Positions 1 through 8,192 of a DNA stretch of 29,576 bases are shown piece by piece. The notes beneath the pieces were generated by a model. The model was given only the letters and a program-made list of their open reading frames with translations. It had not been told where the DNA came from and made no database searches. Made by a program: the position numbers and the translations under genes. Source of the stretch: an uncultured Acidaminococcus sp. (GTDB taxonomy: Bacteria; Bacillota; Negativicutes; Acidaminococcales; Acidaminococcaceae); contig CAJMHI010000022.1 in the NCBI GenBank assembly GCA_905213155.1, forward strand, positions 1-29,576, given 5' to 3'. The stretch's first letter is position 1; every line of letters begins with the position of its first letter.

Positions 1-55
1 ACCTGCTATGGGTCATTTTAATTTTTGCTGTTCAGTTTCATTTTACAATTTACCT
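1..55. repeat. 55-bp terminal inverted repeat, left copy (possible IS end)
   Basis: Bases 1-55 are the exact reverse complement of bases 29522-29576, and the identity stops at the next base inward. The repeat is AT-rich and contains two similar internal blocks, starting tcattttaattt and tcattttacaattt, as seen in the multiply repeated ends of IS21-type elements. It encodes nothing recognisable. Either copies of one insertion sequence flank the window, or 55 bases is simply the k-mer overlap left by the assembler at a repeat boundary; both can be true together. Confidence 0.9.
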
Positions 56-112
56 AAAAAAGAATTTTCAATTATTTTATCTAACAGTACATAGTAGGAA
101 AGGGGAACGGGC

Positions 113-1627
113 ATGAGGTTAGTTGTGAAACTCAATAAGGAAGATAATGTAGCGGTAGCGGTAAAACCCATTGTCAAAGGAACGCAGGTAACGGAAGATC
201 TTGTTGCACTGGAAGATATTCCGGAAGCACATAAAATCGCTTTGGCAGATATTCCCAAGGGAGGAATCATTCGTCGATACAATACCGTGATTGGGTACGC
301 AAAGGAAGATATTGCCAAAGGACGCTGGATTACCCAGTTTATGGTTCGTCTCCCGGAGGCACCCGGATTAGATAACATGCCTTTTGGAACGAATATTGTG
401 ACAGAGTTGCCGGAACCTCCAATAAAGACGTGGTGGGGCTATCCTAATCCGTTAGGCGGTTCTGCAGGAACAAGAAATTTACTGGGGATTATGACGACGG
501 TACAATGCGCTGTTGGCGTTCTGAAAGTGGCAGTGGGTAGGATACGAAAAGAGCTATTGCCAAAATATCCCAATGTTGATGGGGTTGTGCCAATTTCCCA
601 CGAATACGGTTGTGGGGTAGCAATTAATGCACCAGAAGCTAAGGTGCCTATCCGGATTCTACAAAATCTTACGCATCATCCGAATTTCGGTGGACAAATT
701 ATGGTTGTAGGATTAGGGTGTGAGAAACTCACACCGGAAAAACTGTTGCCAGAGATAGAAAATAATCCCGATAACGTAATTATCCTGCAGGAACAATCTG
801 GTGGACTAAATGGCATGGTACAAGCGATCATGGATATGGCAGATAAAAAACTGGCTATTTTAAATCAGAGAAAACGAGTGGAACTCCCTCTTTCTGCACT
901 TTCAGTAGGCCTACAATGCGGTGGCAGTGATGCATTCTCTGGAGTTACTGCTAACCCTAGCGCCGGGTATGCAGCGGATATGTTAGTGAAAGGCGGAGCG
1001 ACCGTAATGTTCAGTGAAGTTACGGAAGCACGGGATGGGGCACATCTTTTGGCAGCACGTTGCGTCAATGAAAATGTACGTGATAAATTAGCAGCGGAAA
1101 TGAAGTGGTATGATCACTATCTGGAGGAAGCGGAAGTAGACCGGGATGCAAATCCCACTCCTGGCAATAAAAAGGGTGGATTGGCCAACATTGTGGAAAA
1201 ATCTATGGGTTCTATTGCAAAAAGTGGTACATCTCCCATTGTGGAAGTGCTTTCTCCAGGAGAAAGACCTACAAAGCATGGCCTGATTTATGCAGCGACT
1301 CCATCTAACGATTTTGCCTGTGGCCCCTGCCAATTGGCCAGCGGCATAGGGGTACACGTTTTCATGACCGGACGTGGTTCTACTTATGGACTAGCAGAAG
1401 TCCCGGTGATTAAAGTTTGCTCCCGGACGGACTTGAAGGAATTTATGCCGGATATTATTGATGTGAATGCAGGCCCTATTGCCACAGGGGATGCCGATAT
1501 TTCAGAAATCGGAACAGAGCTGTTCCGGCTCATTCTTGCTGTAGCCAGTGGTAAGGAAAAGCCATTTGCGGAACAATGGGGTATCCAAAATGACCTGTGT
1601 ATTTTTAATCCTGCTCCGCTTACTTGA
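113..1627 (+). CDS. garD: Galactarate dehydratase (UxaA/GarD family)
   Basis: This 504-residue cytoplasmic enzyme should dehydrate D-galactarate (mucate) to 5-dehydro-4-deoxy-D-glucarate. It follows remembered E. coli GarD almost end to end: an N-terminal SAF-like part (about 1-75), then the UxaA core with blocks such as LLPKYPNVDGVVP, YGCGVAINAP, GLGCEKL, QCGGSDAFSGVTANP, SPGNKKGGLAN-like TPGNKKGGLAN and GLIYAATPSNDFACG. GarD is slightly longer (about 523). Altronate dehydratase UxaA is the main alternative, but the full-length match and the neighbouring glucarate dehydratase favour GarD. ATG at 113 has a purine-rich ribosome site (aggaaagggga) just upstream. Only 57 bases separate the start from the terminal repeat, so the native promoter may have been displaced. 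A LarA-like gene follows after 20 bases, suggesting a two-gene transcript. Confidence 0.9.
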   Translation: MRLVVKLNKEDNVAVAVKPIVKGTQVTEDLVALEDIPEAHKIALADIPKGGIIRRYNTVIGYAKEDIAKGRWITQFMVRLPEAPGLDNMPFGTNIVTELPEPPIKTWWGYPNPLGGSAGTRNLLGIMTTVQCAVGVLKVAVGRIRKELLPKYPNVDGVVPISHEYGCGVAINAPEAKVPIRILQNLTHHPNFGGQIMVVGLGCEKLTPEKLLPEIENNPDNVIILQEQSGGLNGMVQAIMDMADKKLAILNQRKRVELPLSALSVGLQCGGSDAFSGVTANPSAGYAADMLVKGGATVMFSEVTEARDGAHLLAARCVNENVRDKLAAEMKWYDHYLEEAEVDRDANPTPGNKKGGLANIVEKSMGSIAKSGTSPIVEVLSPGERPTKHGLIYAATPSNDFACGPCQLASGIGVHVFMTGRGSTYGLAEVPVIKVCSRTDLKEFMPDIIDVNAGPIATGDADISEIGTELFRLILAVASGKEKPFAEQWGIQNDLCIFNPAPLT

Positions 1628-1647
1628 TAGAGAAAGAAGTGTATAGT

Positions 1648-2961
1648 ATGGAAATCACAAAAGAAGGCGGCGTAATTACCAAACTATTGGAAAATGTAGC
1701 ATTACCAAAAATGTTCCGGGCAGAACAAACTTTTCCTAGACCTAGATTGGAGCCATCGCAGATTCCACAGATCATTTTCGATGAATTATCCCAAGAGCCC
1801 TTTGTAAGTAAAGTGCGTCCTGGTATGACCATTGCAATCACGGCAGGCAGTAGGGGAATTGCCAATGTGGCACTGATTACAAAATCTATTGTGGATTTTT
1901 GTAAAAAACGTGGGGCAAAGCCTTTTATTGTTCCTGCCATGGGAAGCCATGGTGGGGCAACTGCAGAAGGACAAACAGAAATTCTAACCAGCTATGGTAT
2001 TACGGAAGAAAGCATGGGATGTGAAATTCGTAGCTCTATGGAAACCGTGTATCTAGGTATGTCGGATTCGGGACGCCCTGTGTACATGGACCGAAATGCC
2101 TATAATGCAGACGGCGTGATTTTGTCATGCCGGTTAAAACCTCACAATGCCTTCCGCGGCAAGGTGGAAAGCGGCCCTTGTAAAATGATGTGTGTAGGAC
2201 TTGGCAAACAAAAGGGAGCGGAAAATGTCCACGCAGATGGGATGGGAAAGATCGCTGAGCATGTACCCAGCATGGCACAGGTGTTTTTGGACAAAGCCAA
2301 TATTTTATTTGCTATTCCCTCTATTGAAAATGCTTATGATGAAACATGTAAGATTGTAGCTATTGATACTACTCATTTAATTGAAGAAGAGGCAAAATGG
2401 TTAAAATATGCATTTCAAAATATGCCATCCCTGTTGGTAGGAGAAACGGATGTATTGGTGGTGGACAAAATTGGGAAAAACTTTTCCGGAAGTGGGGTAG
2501 ATCCCAATATAACAGGAACATTTTCTACCGAGTATGCCCATGGCGGTATTAAAGTCCAACGGACCTGCTTCTTGGATCTGACACCGGAATCGCATGGCAA
2601 TGCCTTAGGGATCGGATTGGCCAACTGTATAACTGTGCGGCTGTTCAATAAAATTGACATGAATGCTATGTATCCCAATATTGTGACGAATACGGTCTTT
2701 AAGTCAGGACTCATTCCCTTTGTAGCACCTACTGATAAGGAGGCAATTCAATTATGCGTTCGTACTACGAATGGGATAGATCAGGATCCCCGTAAGATTC
2801 GTGTAGTTCGGATTCCTAACAGCCTGCATATTGGGAAGATTATGCTCAGCGAAAGTTACTACAAAGATGTGATGGCGGGAAGATATCCTAATGTAAAAGC
2901 AATAGATGCACCAGCACCATTGGAATTTGATGAGGAAAAACAGTTACTTACGGAAATTTAG
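1648..2961 (+). CDS. LarA-type nickel-dependent hydroxyacid racemase/epimerase homologue
   Basis: A 437-residue protein of the lactate racemase (DUF2088/LarA) superfamily. ATG at 1648 is chosen over an upstream TTG because agaaagaag lies at the right distance. Residues that fit the nickel-pincer site are present: His101 (in GSHGGAT), His166 (KPHNAF), Lys179 (GPCK) and His195 (ENVH). In L. plantarum LarA these are His108, His174, Lys184 and His200; spacing agrees apart from a three-residue insertion between the second His and the Lys. The superfamily is known to act on lactate, malate, phenyllactate, 2-hydroxyglutarate and gluconate, so the substrate cannot be read from sequence. Pairing with garD, 20 bases away, suggests an aldarate or related hydroxyacid. 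The cofactor genes larB, larC and larE are not in the window, and would have to be elsewhere. Confidence 0.75.
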   Translation: MEITKEGGVITKLLENVALPKMFRAEQTFPRPRLEPSQIPQIIFDELSQEPFVSKVRPGMTIAITAGSRGIANVALITKSIVDFCKKRGAKPFIVPAMGSHGGATAEGQTEILTSYGITEESMGCEIRSSMETVYLGMSDSGRPVYMDRNAYNADGVILSCRLKPHNAFRGKVESGPCKMMCVGLGKQKGAENVHADGMGKIAEHVPSMAQVFLDKANILFAIPSIENAYDETCKIVAIDTTHLIEEEAKWLKYAFQNMPSLLVGETDVLVVDKIGKNFSGSGVDPNITGTFSTEYAHGGIKVQRTCFLDLTPESHGNALGIGLANCITVRLFNKIDMNAMYPNIVTNTVFKSGLIPFVAPTDKEAIQLCVRTTNGIDQDPRKIRVVRIPNSLHIGKIMLSESYYKDVMAGRYPNVKAIDAPAPLEFDEEKQLLTEI

Positions 2962-3039
2962 AACAATAGCAAAGACGTTATTTTCAAATTTTGGCTTGGC
3001 GGGGATCTTGTTTGTCCAGTGCTGAAATTGCGGTGTTTA

Positions 3040-3080
3040 AGCAAACTTCGTACTTTTGAAGTGCGAAGTTTGCTCTTTTA
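3040..3080 (+). terminator. Rho-independent terminator after the garD-larA-like pair
   Basis: A 14-base stem (agcaaacttcgtac at 3040-3053 with gtgcgaagtttgct at 3061-3074, one G-T pair) closes a seven-base loop and is followed by cttttaa. It sits 79 bases after the LarA-like stop and about 90 bases before the next gene, so it separates the two transcripts. The remaining sequence to 3166 shows nothing clear except an AaaGga-type ribosome site for the next gene. Confidence 0.8.
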
Positions 3081-3166
3081 ACGGCGGACTTTAAATACTG
3101 GGTAGCAGGGAATAAAATTTAATCGCAGATACTGTAAAAGGGCTTGCACCCTAGAAAGGAATTCGT

Positions 3167-4153
3167 ATGCATATTCAGAAAGTTGCCCTTATCGGTGCTG
3201 GAGGAATCGGAAGCTATCTTATTTGGGGGTTTTCCTCTTTGCCAAAAGAAGACTTTATAATCATTGCAGATGGAAAACGCGGTGATAAACTTCGGGAAAA
3301 TGGCATTGTGATTAATGGAGAGCTTTATCATTTAAATGTCAAAACAGCTGAGGAAGCCGGAAAAGTAGATTTAATTTTTGCGACAACGAAATATGGAAGT
3401 TTACCGCAAGTCTTACCCTTAATACAAAAACTTACCGGTGAAAATACTATCGTTATGAGTCTTATGAATGGTGTAGATAGCGAAGAACTTATAGCTGAGA
3501 CGATAGGAAAAAAGCATGTTGTAAGTTCTCTTTTGCGTATTGCCGCTCAGCGGCGTGTGAACTCCAATGGCCCGGATACAGTCGATTTTAATATTCCTCA
3601 GGGAATTCGGGGCTTGTATTATGGCAAAGAAGACCCTTTGGACAAACGGGGAAGAGCGCAACTAGAAGCACTCAGTGAATTGTTTTCCCGTAGCCGTTTG
3701 TTGACACATCTTAGTCATACGATTATTAGCGATATTTGGGCAAAATATTTATTTAACATTGGGCAGAACATCCCTCAGGCCATCATTGGTTGTGGGTCTG
3801 GGGCTTATGGGGATTCAGAGCATCTTTGCTGGATGAAAGAACAATTAGAGGAAGAAGTTATAGCCGTGGCAAAAGCAAAGGGGGTTATTATGAATGCCTC
3901 TATTCTTGAGCCGGGCAAGAAAGGAAAAGGCGCTGGCTATACAGCCGCAGAGAGCCCTGCTGTTCGTCATTCAACCTTGCAAGATCTGGACGCGCATAGA
4001 CATACTGAAATTGAAATGTTGTGTGGGCGGATGGTGGAAATGGGACGCGCTCTTGGAATTCCGACTCCTTATAATGCCTTCGCCTATCATATTATCAAGG
4101 CTTTGGAAGAGAAGAATGATGGTAGATTTGATTATGAGACAAGCTTAAAATAA
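3167..4153 (+). CDS. 2-dehydropantoate 2-reductase family protein (PanE/ApbA-like)
   Basis: A 328-residue NAD(P)H-dependent reductase of the ketopantoate reductase family. The N-terminal Rossmann motif GAGGIG is at about 10-15, MNGVDSEE matches the family's substrate-side loop, and DIWAKYLFNIGQN carries the conserved Lys193, Asn197 and Asn201. These are the residues usually needed for catalysis, so the enzyme looks active. True PanE reduces 2-dehydropantoate in pantothenate and CoA synthesis. However, many relatives sit in sugar-acid clusters and reduce other 2-oxoacids, and the setting between garD and gudD hints at such a role. It has its own transcript start region after the terminator at 3040-3080, and converges on the reverse-strand LysR gene. 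The substrate is unresolved. Confidence 0.72.
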   Translation: MHIQKVALIGAGGIGSYLIWGFSSLPKEDFIIIADGKRGDKLRENGIVINGELYHLNVKTAEEAGKVDLIFATTKYGSLPQVLPLIQKLTGENTIVMSLMNGVDSEELIAETIGKKHVVSSLLRIAAQRRVNSNGPDTVDFNIPQGIRGLYYGKEDPLDKRGRAQLEALSELFSRSRLLTHLSHTIISDIWAKYLFNIGQNIPQAIIGCGSGAYGDSEHLCWMKEQLEEEVIAVAKAKGVIMNASILEPGKKGKGAGYTAAESPAVRHSTLQDLDAHRHTEIEMLCGRMVEMGRALGIPTPYNAFAYHIIKALEEKNDGRFDYETSLK

Positions 4154-4214
4154 TTTTATGATTTTTGCAGGATAGAGCTTTGCATAGCTTCAAAAAATTC
4201 ATTATACATAAACA

Positions 4215-5156
4215 TTATTTAGTGCGAACTAGCAGTGGAGACTTGTTTGTGAAGTAATCTCGTATTAGCTCTTTGTAATACAATGCAGCTTTGTTCAAGT
4301 AGGAACCTTTCTTATAGGTTATGCACATTTCCCATGTAGGGTCTCCTGGAATCCGGTAATAAGCGATTTTATCTTGATATTTGTAGTATCCGGCAGAAAC
4401 AATGGTACAGGCTATATTATTGCGGACCATAGTGAGTAGAGCCCGGATACTGGAGGACTCAAACAAAATAAGAGGTTGGAAATCAGCCTGTTTCAAAATC
4501 GTGTTAATAGTGCTACGCATAGTAGAACGGATATGAAGCAGGACGAAAGGGTGGTCTTGGAGCAAGGACAAATCCATATAAGGGAGATTGTCCAATGGGC
4601 ATCCGGCAGGTGCTGCATTTACGGTTAGGGGATCTTTGCGAGAAATGGCAAGCAGCATGGGTTCGGTACGCAAATGCTCAAATTCCAACTCAGGAATTTT
4701 ATCTTTGGCATTTACAGTGACAAGGCCCAGGTCCACATAGCCTTGACTGATCTGATTTAACTGGTCATATACAAACATTTCGTATGGCTTCAATGTGAAT
4801 CCAGGAAATCTGGTATGGAAATTAGGATATGTGGAGACCAGCATGTCAATCCCCCGTTCACGGGAGAAGGTAAGCACCAGTTCGCCCCTATTATTTTGGG
4901 ACATGTCATTAATAATACTGTATGCCTCACGCTTTTCCTGTAGCATATGGCGACCATATTTTAAATAAACAGAACCAGCGGGCGTGGGAACCATATTGTG
5001 CTTATGGCGATAGAATAATTTTACTCCCAACTCTTTTTCCAGTTTTAATAACTGCTGATTTAATGCTGATTGAGTGATAAAGAGTTCGTTGGAAGCCTTT
5101 GTGATACTTTCAGTTTCTGCAATACGAATGATATATTCAATTTGTTTTAAATCCAT
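4215..5156 (-). CDS. LysR-family transcriptional regulator, probable aldarate-cluster regulator
   Basis: A 313-residue LysR-type regulator. The start is set at 5156 because a strong ggaggg lies upstream and the family's N terminus begins MDLKQIEYI. A longer reading from 5216 only adds an atypical AT-rich leader. The winged helix-turn-helix covers about residues 1-60 (SITKASNELFITQSALNQQL), followed by a linker helix and an effector-binding domain of the periplasmic-binding-protein fold. It is divergent from gudD across 219 bases, the standard arrangement for a LysR protein controlling its neighbour. An aldarate or its dehydration product is therefore the likely co-inducer, by inference from position only. 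Confidence 0.85.
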   Translation of the reverse strand: MDLKQIEYIIRIAETESITKASNELFITQSALNQQLLKLEKELGVKLFYRHKHNMVPTPAGSVYLKYGRHMLQEKREAYSIINDMSQNNRGELVLTFSRERGIDMLVSTYPNFHTRFPGFTLKPYEMFVYDQLNQISQGYVDLGLVTVNAKDKIPELEFEHLRTEPMLLAISRKDPLTVNAAPAGCPLDNLPYMDLSLLQDHPFVLLHIRSTMRSTINTILKQADFQPLILFESSSIRALLTMVRNNIACTIVSAGYYKYQDKIAYYRIPGDPTWEMCITYKKGSYLNKAALYYKELIRDYFTNKSPLLVRTK

Positions 5157-5257
5157 AGAACGACCCTCCCACTTCTTAAAATAAGTAAAACTAAGTTTAG
5201 AACTAAAAACTAACAATTTGACTTATAATAGCACGAAAATTACAATAGAATCAATAC

Positions 5258-5277
5258 AGAAATTTGAAAAAATTTCT
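5258..5277. promoter_or_regulatory. Candidate LysR operator in the LysR-gudD intergenic region
   Basis: agaaattt and aaatttct form perfect 8-base arms around a 4-base spacer, about 100 bases upstream of each start in an AT-rich 219-base divergent region. A second small palindrome, cgaaagtttcg, is at 5322-5332 nearer gudD. LysR proteins bind such dyads, but AT-rich sequence makes chance symmetry easy. I could not place convincing -35 and -10 hexamers for gudD. Confidence 0.35.
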
Positions 5278-5375
5278 AAAAGGATTGGAAACAAATGCGC
5301 TTCAGAAAAGTTTGCTGTATTCGAAAGTTTCGTGCGAGGCAATTGTTGGTTGACGAGAAGGAGGAGTAAAAGACC

Positions 5376-6704
5376 ATGACACCCGTAATCACTAAAATGG
5401 AGGTCTTTCCGGTAGCGGGGAAAGATAGCATGCTACTCAATCTATCTGGAGCTCATGCACCCTATTTTACCCGCAATGTTGTTATCTTGACAGATAATGA
5501 AGGACGGGAAGGCGTTGGGGAAGTCCCTGGCGGCCCCAAAATCACTAAGGCCCTGGAAGACAGCATTGACCTTGTGGTGGGCACAGAAGTTGCCGATTAC
5601 CGGAACACACTGCTGAAGGTCAAGGCACATCTGGACGCCAGCGGTGAAAAAGATGTCCGTGGCAACCAGACTTTTGATCTGCGGACCGGCGTGCATGTGC
5701 AAACCGCTATTGAAACACCCTGCCTGGATCTGTTGGGAAAATACCTGGGCCTGCCAGTGTGCCGGCTGTTGGGCGAAGGGCAACAAAGGGACTTCGTTCG
5801 CTTTCTGGGATATTTGTTCTTTGTGGGAGACCGAAAAAAAACAGATCTTCCCTATGACCATGAAGAAAACGAAAGCTGCGAATGGTATCGCCTGCGGAAT
5901 GAAGAAGCCTTGGATGCAGATTCCGTAGTGGCATTGTGTAAAGCCGCTAAAGAAAAATATGGCTTTGTAGATTTTAAATTAAAAGGTGGCGTGCTAGAAG
6001 GTGCCGAAGAAATGAAAGTCATCAAGGCTATGAAAAAGGCTTTCCCAGATGCACGGATGGATTTGGACCCCAATGGCGCCTGGAAACTGGATGACGCAGT
6101 GAAATACGTAGCAGACATGCACGGCATTCTGACCTACTGCGAAGATCCCTGCGGCGCAGAAGATGGATATTCCGGTCGTGAAATTATGAGCGAATTCCGT
6201 CGCCGTACCGGATTTCCCACTGCCACCAATATGATTGCCACAGACTGGCGGCAAGTTGGGCACTCTCTGGAAAGTCAGGCTGTAGATATTATTCTAGCAG
6301 ATCCTCATTTCTGGACGATGGAAGGCTCTGTGCGTGTAGCCCAATTATGCCATGAATTCGGCTATACCTGGGGTAGCCATTCCAATAACCATTTCGATAT
6401 CTCTCTGGCTATGTGCGTGCAGGTTGGAGCTGCTGTACCAGGTGTATATAACGCTTTGGATACGCACTGGATTTGGCAGGAAGGCCGGGAACGGCTTACG
6501 AAGCATCCTATGGAAATTCACGACGGCGGTATCAAAGTACCGGAAACACCGGGCTTGGGCGTGGAAGTGGACCGAGAACAAGTGGCTAAGGCCAACAAGC
6601 TGTACCAGGAACATTGCCTAGGCGTGCGTAATGATGCTGTTACTATGCAATATTTGATTCCAGACTGGAAATTTGACGCAAAGAGTCCTTGTCTGGTGCG
6701 CTAA
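5376..6704 (+). CDS. gudD: Glucarate dehydratase (enolase superfamily)
   Basis: This 442-residue cytoplasmic enzyme dehydrates D-glucarate (and probably L-idarate) to 5-dehydro-4-deoxy-D-glucarate, the same product GarD makes from galactarate. It aligns with remembered E. coli GudD over its whole length. The catalytic pattern is complete: KLK at 201-203, Asp231 and Asn233 in LDPNGAW, Glu262, Asn285 (NMIATDWRQ), Asp309 (LADPHFW) and His335 (GSHSNNHFDIS). These correspond to E. coli Lys205/Lys207, Asp235, Asn237, Glu266, Asn289, Asp313 and His339. The tail QYLIPDWKFDAKSPCLVR is also typical. A strong gaaggaggag precedes the ATG. It heads a same-strand run with the GntP permease 27 bases downstream, and is presumably controlled by the divergent LysR gene. 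Confidence 0.96.
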   Translation: MTPVITKMEVFPVAGKDSMLLNLSGAHAPYFTRNVVILTDNEGREGVGEVPGGPKITKALEDSIDLVVGTEVADYRNTLLKVKAHLDASGEKDVRGNQTFDLRTGVHVQTAIETPCLDLLGKYLGLPVCRLLGEGQQRDFVRFLGYLFFVGDRKKTDLPYDHEENESCEWYRLRNEEALDADSVVALCKAAKEKYGFVDFKLKGGVLEGAEEMKVIKAMKKAFPDARMDLDPNGAWKLDDAVKYVADMHGILTYCEDPCGAEDGYSGREIMSEFRRRTGFPTATNMIATDWRQVGHSLESQAVDIILADPHFWTMEGSVRVAQLCHEFGYTWGSHSNNHFDISLAMCVQVGAAVPGVYNALDTHWIWQEGRERLTKHPMEIHDGGIKVPETPGLGVEVDREQVAKANKLYQEHCLGVRNDAVTMQYLIPDWKFDAKSPCLVR

Positions 6705-6731
6705 TATCATTATTCTGGGGGGAGAAAAACA

Positions 6732-8144
6732 ATGGCTGAATCTACGAGAATGGTTTTGGGCCTAGGGATTGGTATCCTGGTCATGGTTATCCTGGTAGCA
6801 AAAACCAAGGTACATAGTTTTGTGGCCTTGCTGATTGCAGCATTGATCACTGGTATTGTGGGCGGCATGCCCATTGTTACAGTAAAAGTTGGCGGTAAAA
6901 CTACAGTGGGCGTAATTAATGCGATCTCTACTGGCTTTGGCAATACGTTATCCAGTACGGGAATTATTATCGGACTGGGTGTGATGATGGGAGCGATCCT
7001 GGAGAAATCTGGTGCCGCAGAGCGGTTGGCGGTCAGCTTTATTAAACTTGTTGGGCGCAACAATGAAGAGTGGGCCCTGGGCGTCACTGGTTGGGTAGTT
7101 TCTATTCCAGTGTTTGCGGATTCCGCTGTGGTTATGCTGGCACCGCTTTGCAAAGCTATTTCCCATGTATCTGGTAAATCTGTGGTAGGTCTTGGCTTGT
7201 CCCTGGCCTGCGGCTTGCAGCTTACCCACAGTCTGGTACCGCCTACGCCTGGTCCTTTGACGGCAGCAGGTATGCTGGGCATTGATGTGGGGCAGATGAT
7301 TGCTGGGGGTGCTATTATTAGTATTCCTATGCTGATCGTTGTCATTCCTTATTGCAAATGGATCGGTAAGAAAATTTATCAAATCGTGAATGATGAGGGA
7401 GAATTTACCCGTCCAGCAGAAGGGGAAGAAGTTAAACTAGCTTCTACAGAAATGTTAGATAAGTTCCTAAATCGTACGGATCTTCCTGGACTGGCAATAT
7501 CAGCTGCACCCATTGTTGTTCCTCTGTTTTTAATCTTGTGCAAAACAGTGCTGGATTTGGTCGGTATTGATAAAACTACAACATTTTATTCCTTCCTGGC
7601 ATTGGTTGGTAGCCCCATTGTGGCGTTGATGCTTGGCGTACTTATTGCAATCTATGGGCTAGTTCCCAATCGTCCTACTAAAGAAGTAACGGAAATGATG
7701 AATGAAGGTATTAAAGATACTGGCATTATCATGTTGATTACCGGCGTGGGTGGCAGCTTGGGATATGTAGTCCGGGCTTCCGGTATTGGGACTATTATTG
7801 GGCAAGCTGCTGTGCAGTGGCCTGTTCCGGCAGTCGTGATTCCTTTCGCCATTGCGGCTCTAATGCGGATTTGTTTGGGATCTGCTACGGTTGCGATTGT
7901 GACAGCCGCTTCTCTGACAATGCCACTTATGGGACAACTTACAATCTCACCGCTGCTTATGGCGTTGTCCTGCTGCGTTGGTGCTATTTCCTTCGGGTAC
8001 TTCACCGACTCCGGGTTCTGGGTTTGGAATGGGATGTTCGGCATATCCGATCTGAAAGAACAGCTCTGCTGCAAGACAGCGGTATCTATGATCATGGCAG
8101 GAACAGGACTTTTGGAACTGCTAGTAGCGCAGTACTTTATCTGA
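6732..8144 (+). CDS. GntP-family permease, probable aldarate uptake
   Basis: A 470-residue integral membrane protein of the gluconate:H+ symporter (GntP) family, with about a dozen hydrophobic segments along its length. Family features include the N-terminal LGIGILVMVILVAKTKVHSF segment, the FADSAVVMLAPLCKAIS region, LTHSLVPPTPGPLTAAG near residue 165-180 and a C-terminal FGYFTDSGFWVWN block. GntP proteins import gluconate and related sugar acids by proton symport. Lying 27 bases after gudD, this one most plausibly imports glucarate and galactarate, although the classical E. coli aldarate porters GudP and GarP are MFS proteins of a different family. A ggggggag ribosome site precedes the ATG. 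The next gene starts 48 bases downstream, so co-transcription is likely. Confidence 0.88.
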   Translation: MAESTRMVLGLGIGILVMVILVAKTKVHSFVALLIAALITGIVGGMPIVTVKVGGKTTVGVINAISTGFGNTLSSTGIIIGLGVMMGAILEKSGAAERLAVSFIKLVGRNNEEWALGVTGWVVSIPVFADSAVVMLAPLCKAISHVSGKSVVGLGLSLACGLQLTHSLVPPTPGPLTAAGMLGIDVGQMIAGGAIISIPMLIVVIPYCKWIGKKIYQIVNDEGEFTRPAEGEEVKLASTEMLDKFLNRTDLPGLAISAAPIVVPLFLILCKTVLDLVGIDKTTTFYSFLALVGSPIVALMLGVLIAIYGLVPNRPTKEVTEMMNEGIKDTGIIMLITGVGGSLGYVVRASGIGTIIGQAAVQWPVPAVVIPFAIAALMRICLGSATVAIVTAASLTMPLMGQLTISPLLMALSCCVGAISFGYFTDSGFWVWNGMFGISDLKEQLCCKTAVSMIMAGTGLLELLVAQYFI

Positions 8145-8192
8145 GCAGGTAGCTTTGTTTGAATATAAGATAGCTTGTGAGGGGGGATCGTA

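Noticed and set aside
4154..4214. Terminator between the convergent panE-like and LysR genes
   Set aside because: The best pairing (agct around a short loop) is too short and lacks a convincing T run.
5157..5216. Upstream start for the LysR regulator at 5216
   Set aside because: The added 20 residues are atypical for LysR proteins, while the ATG at 5156 has a strong ggaggg site and the normal family N terminus.
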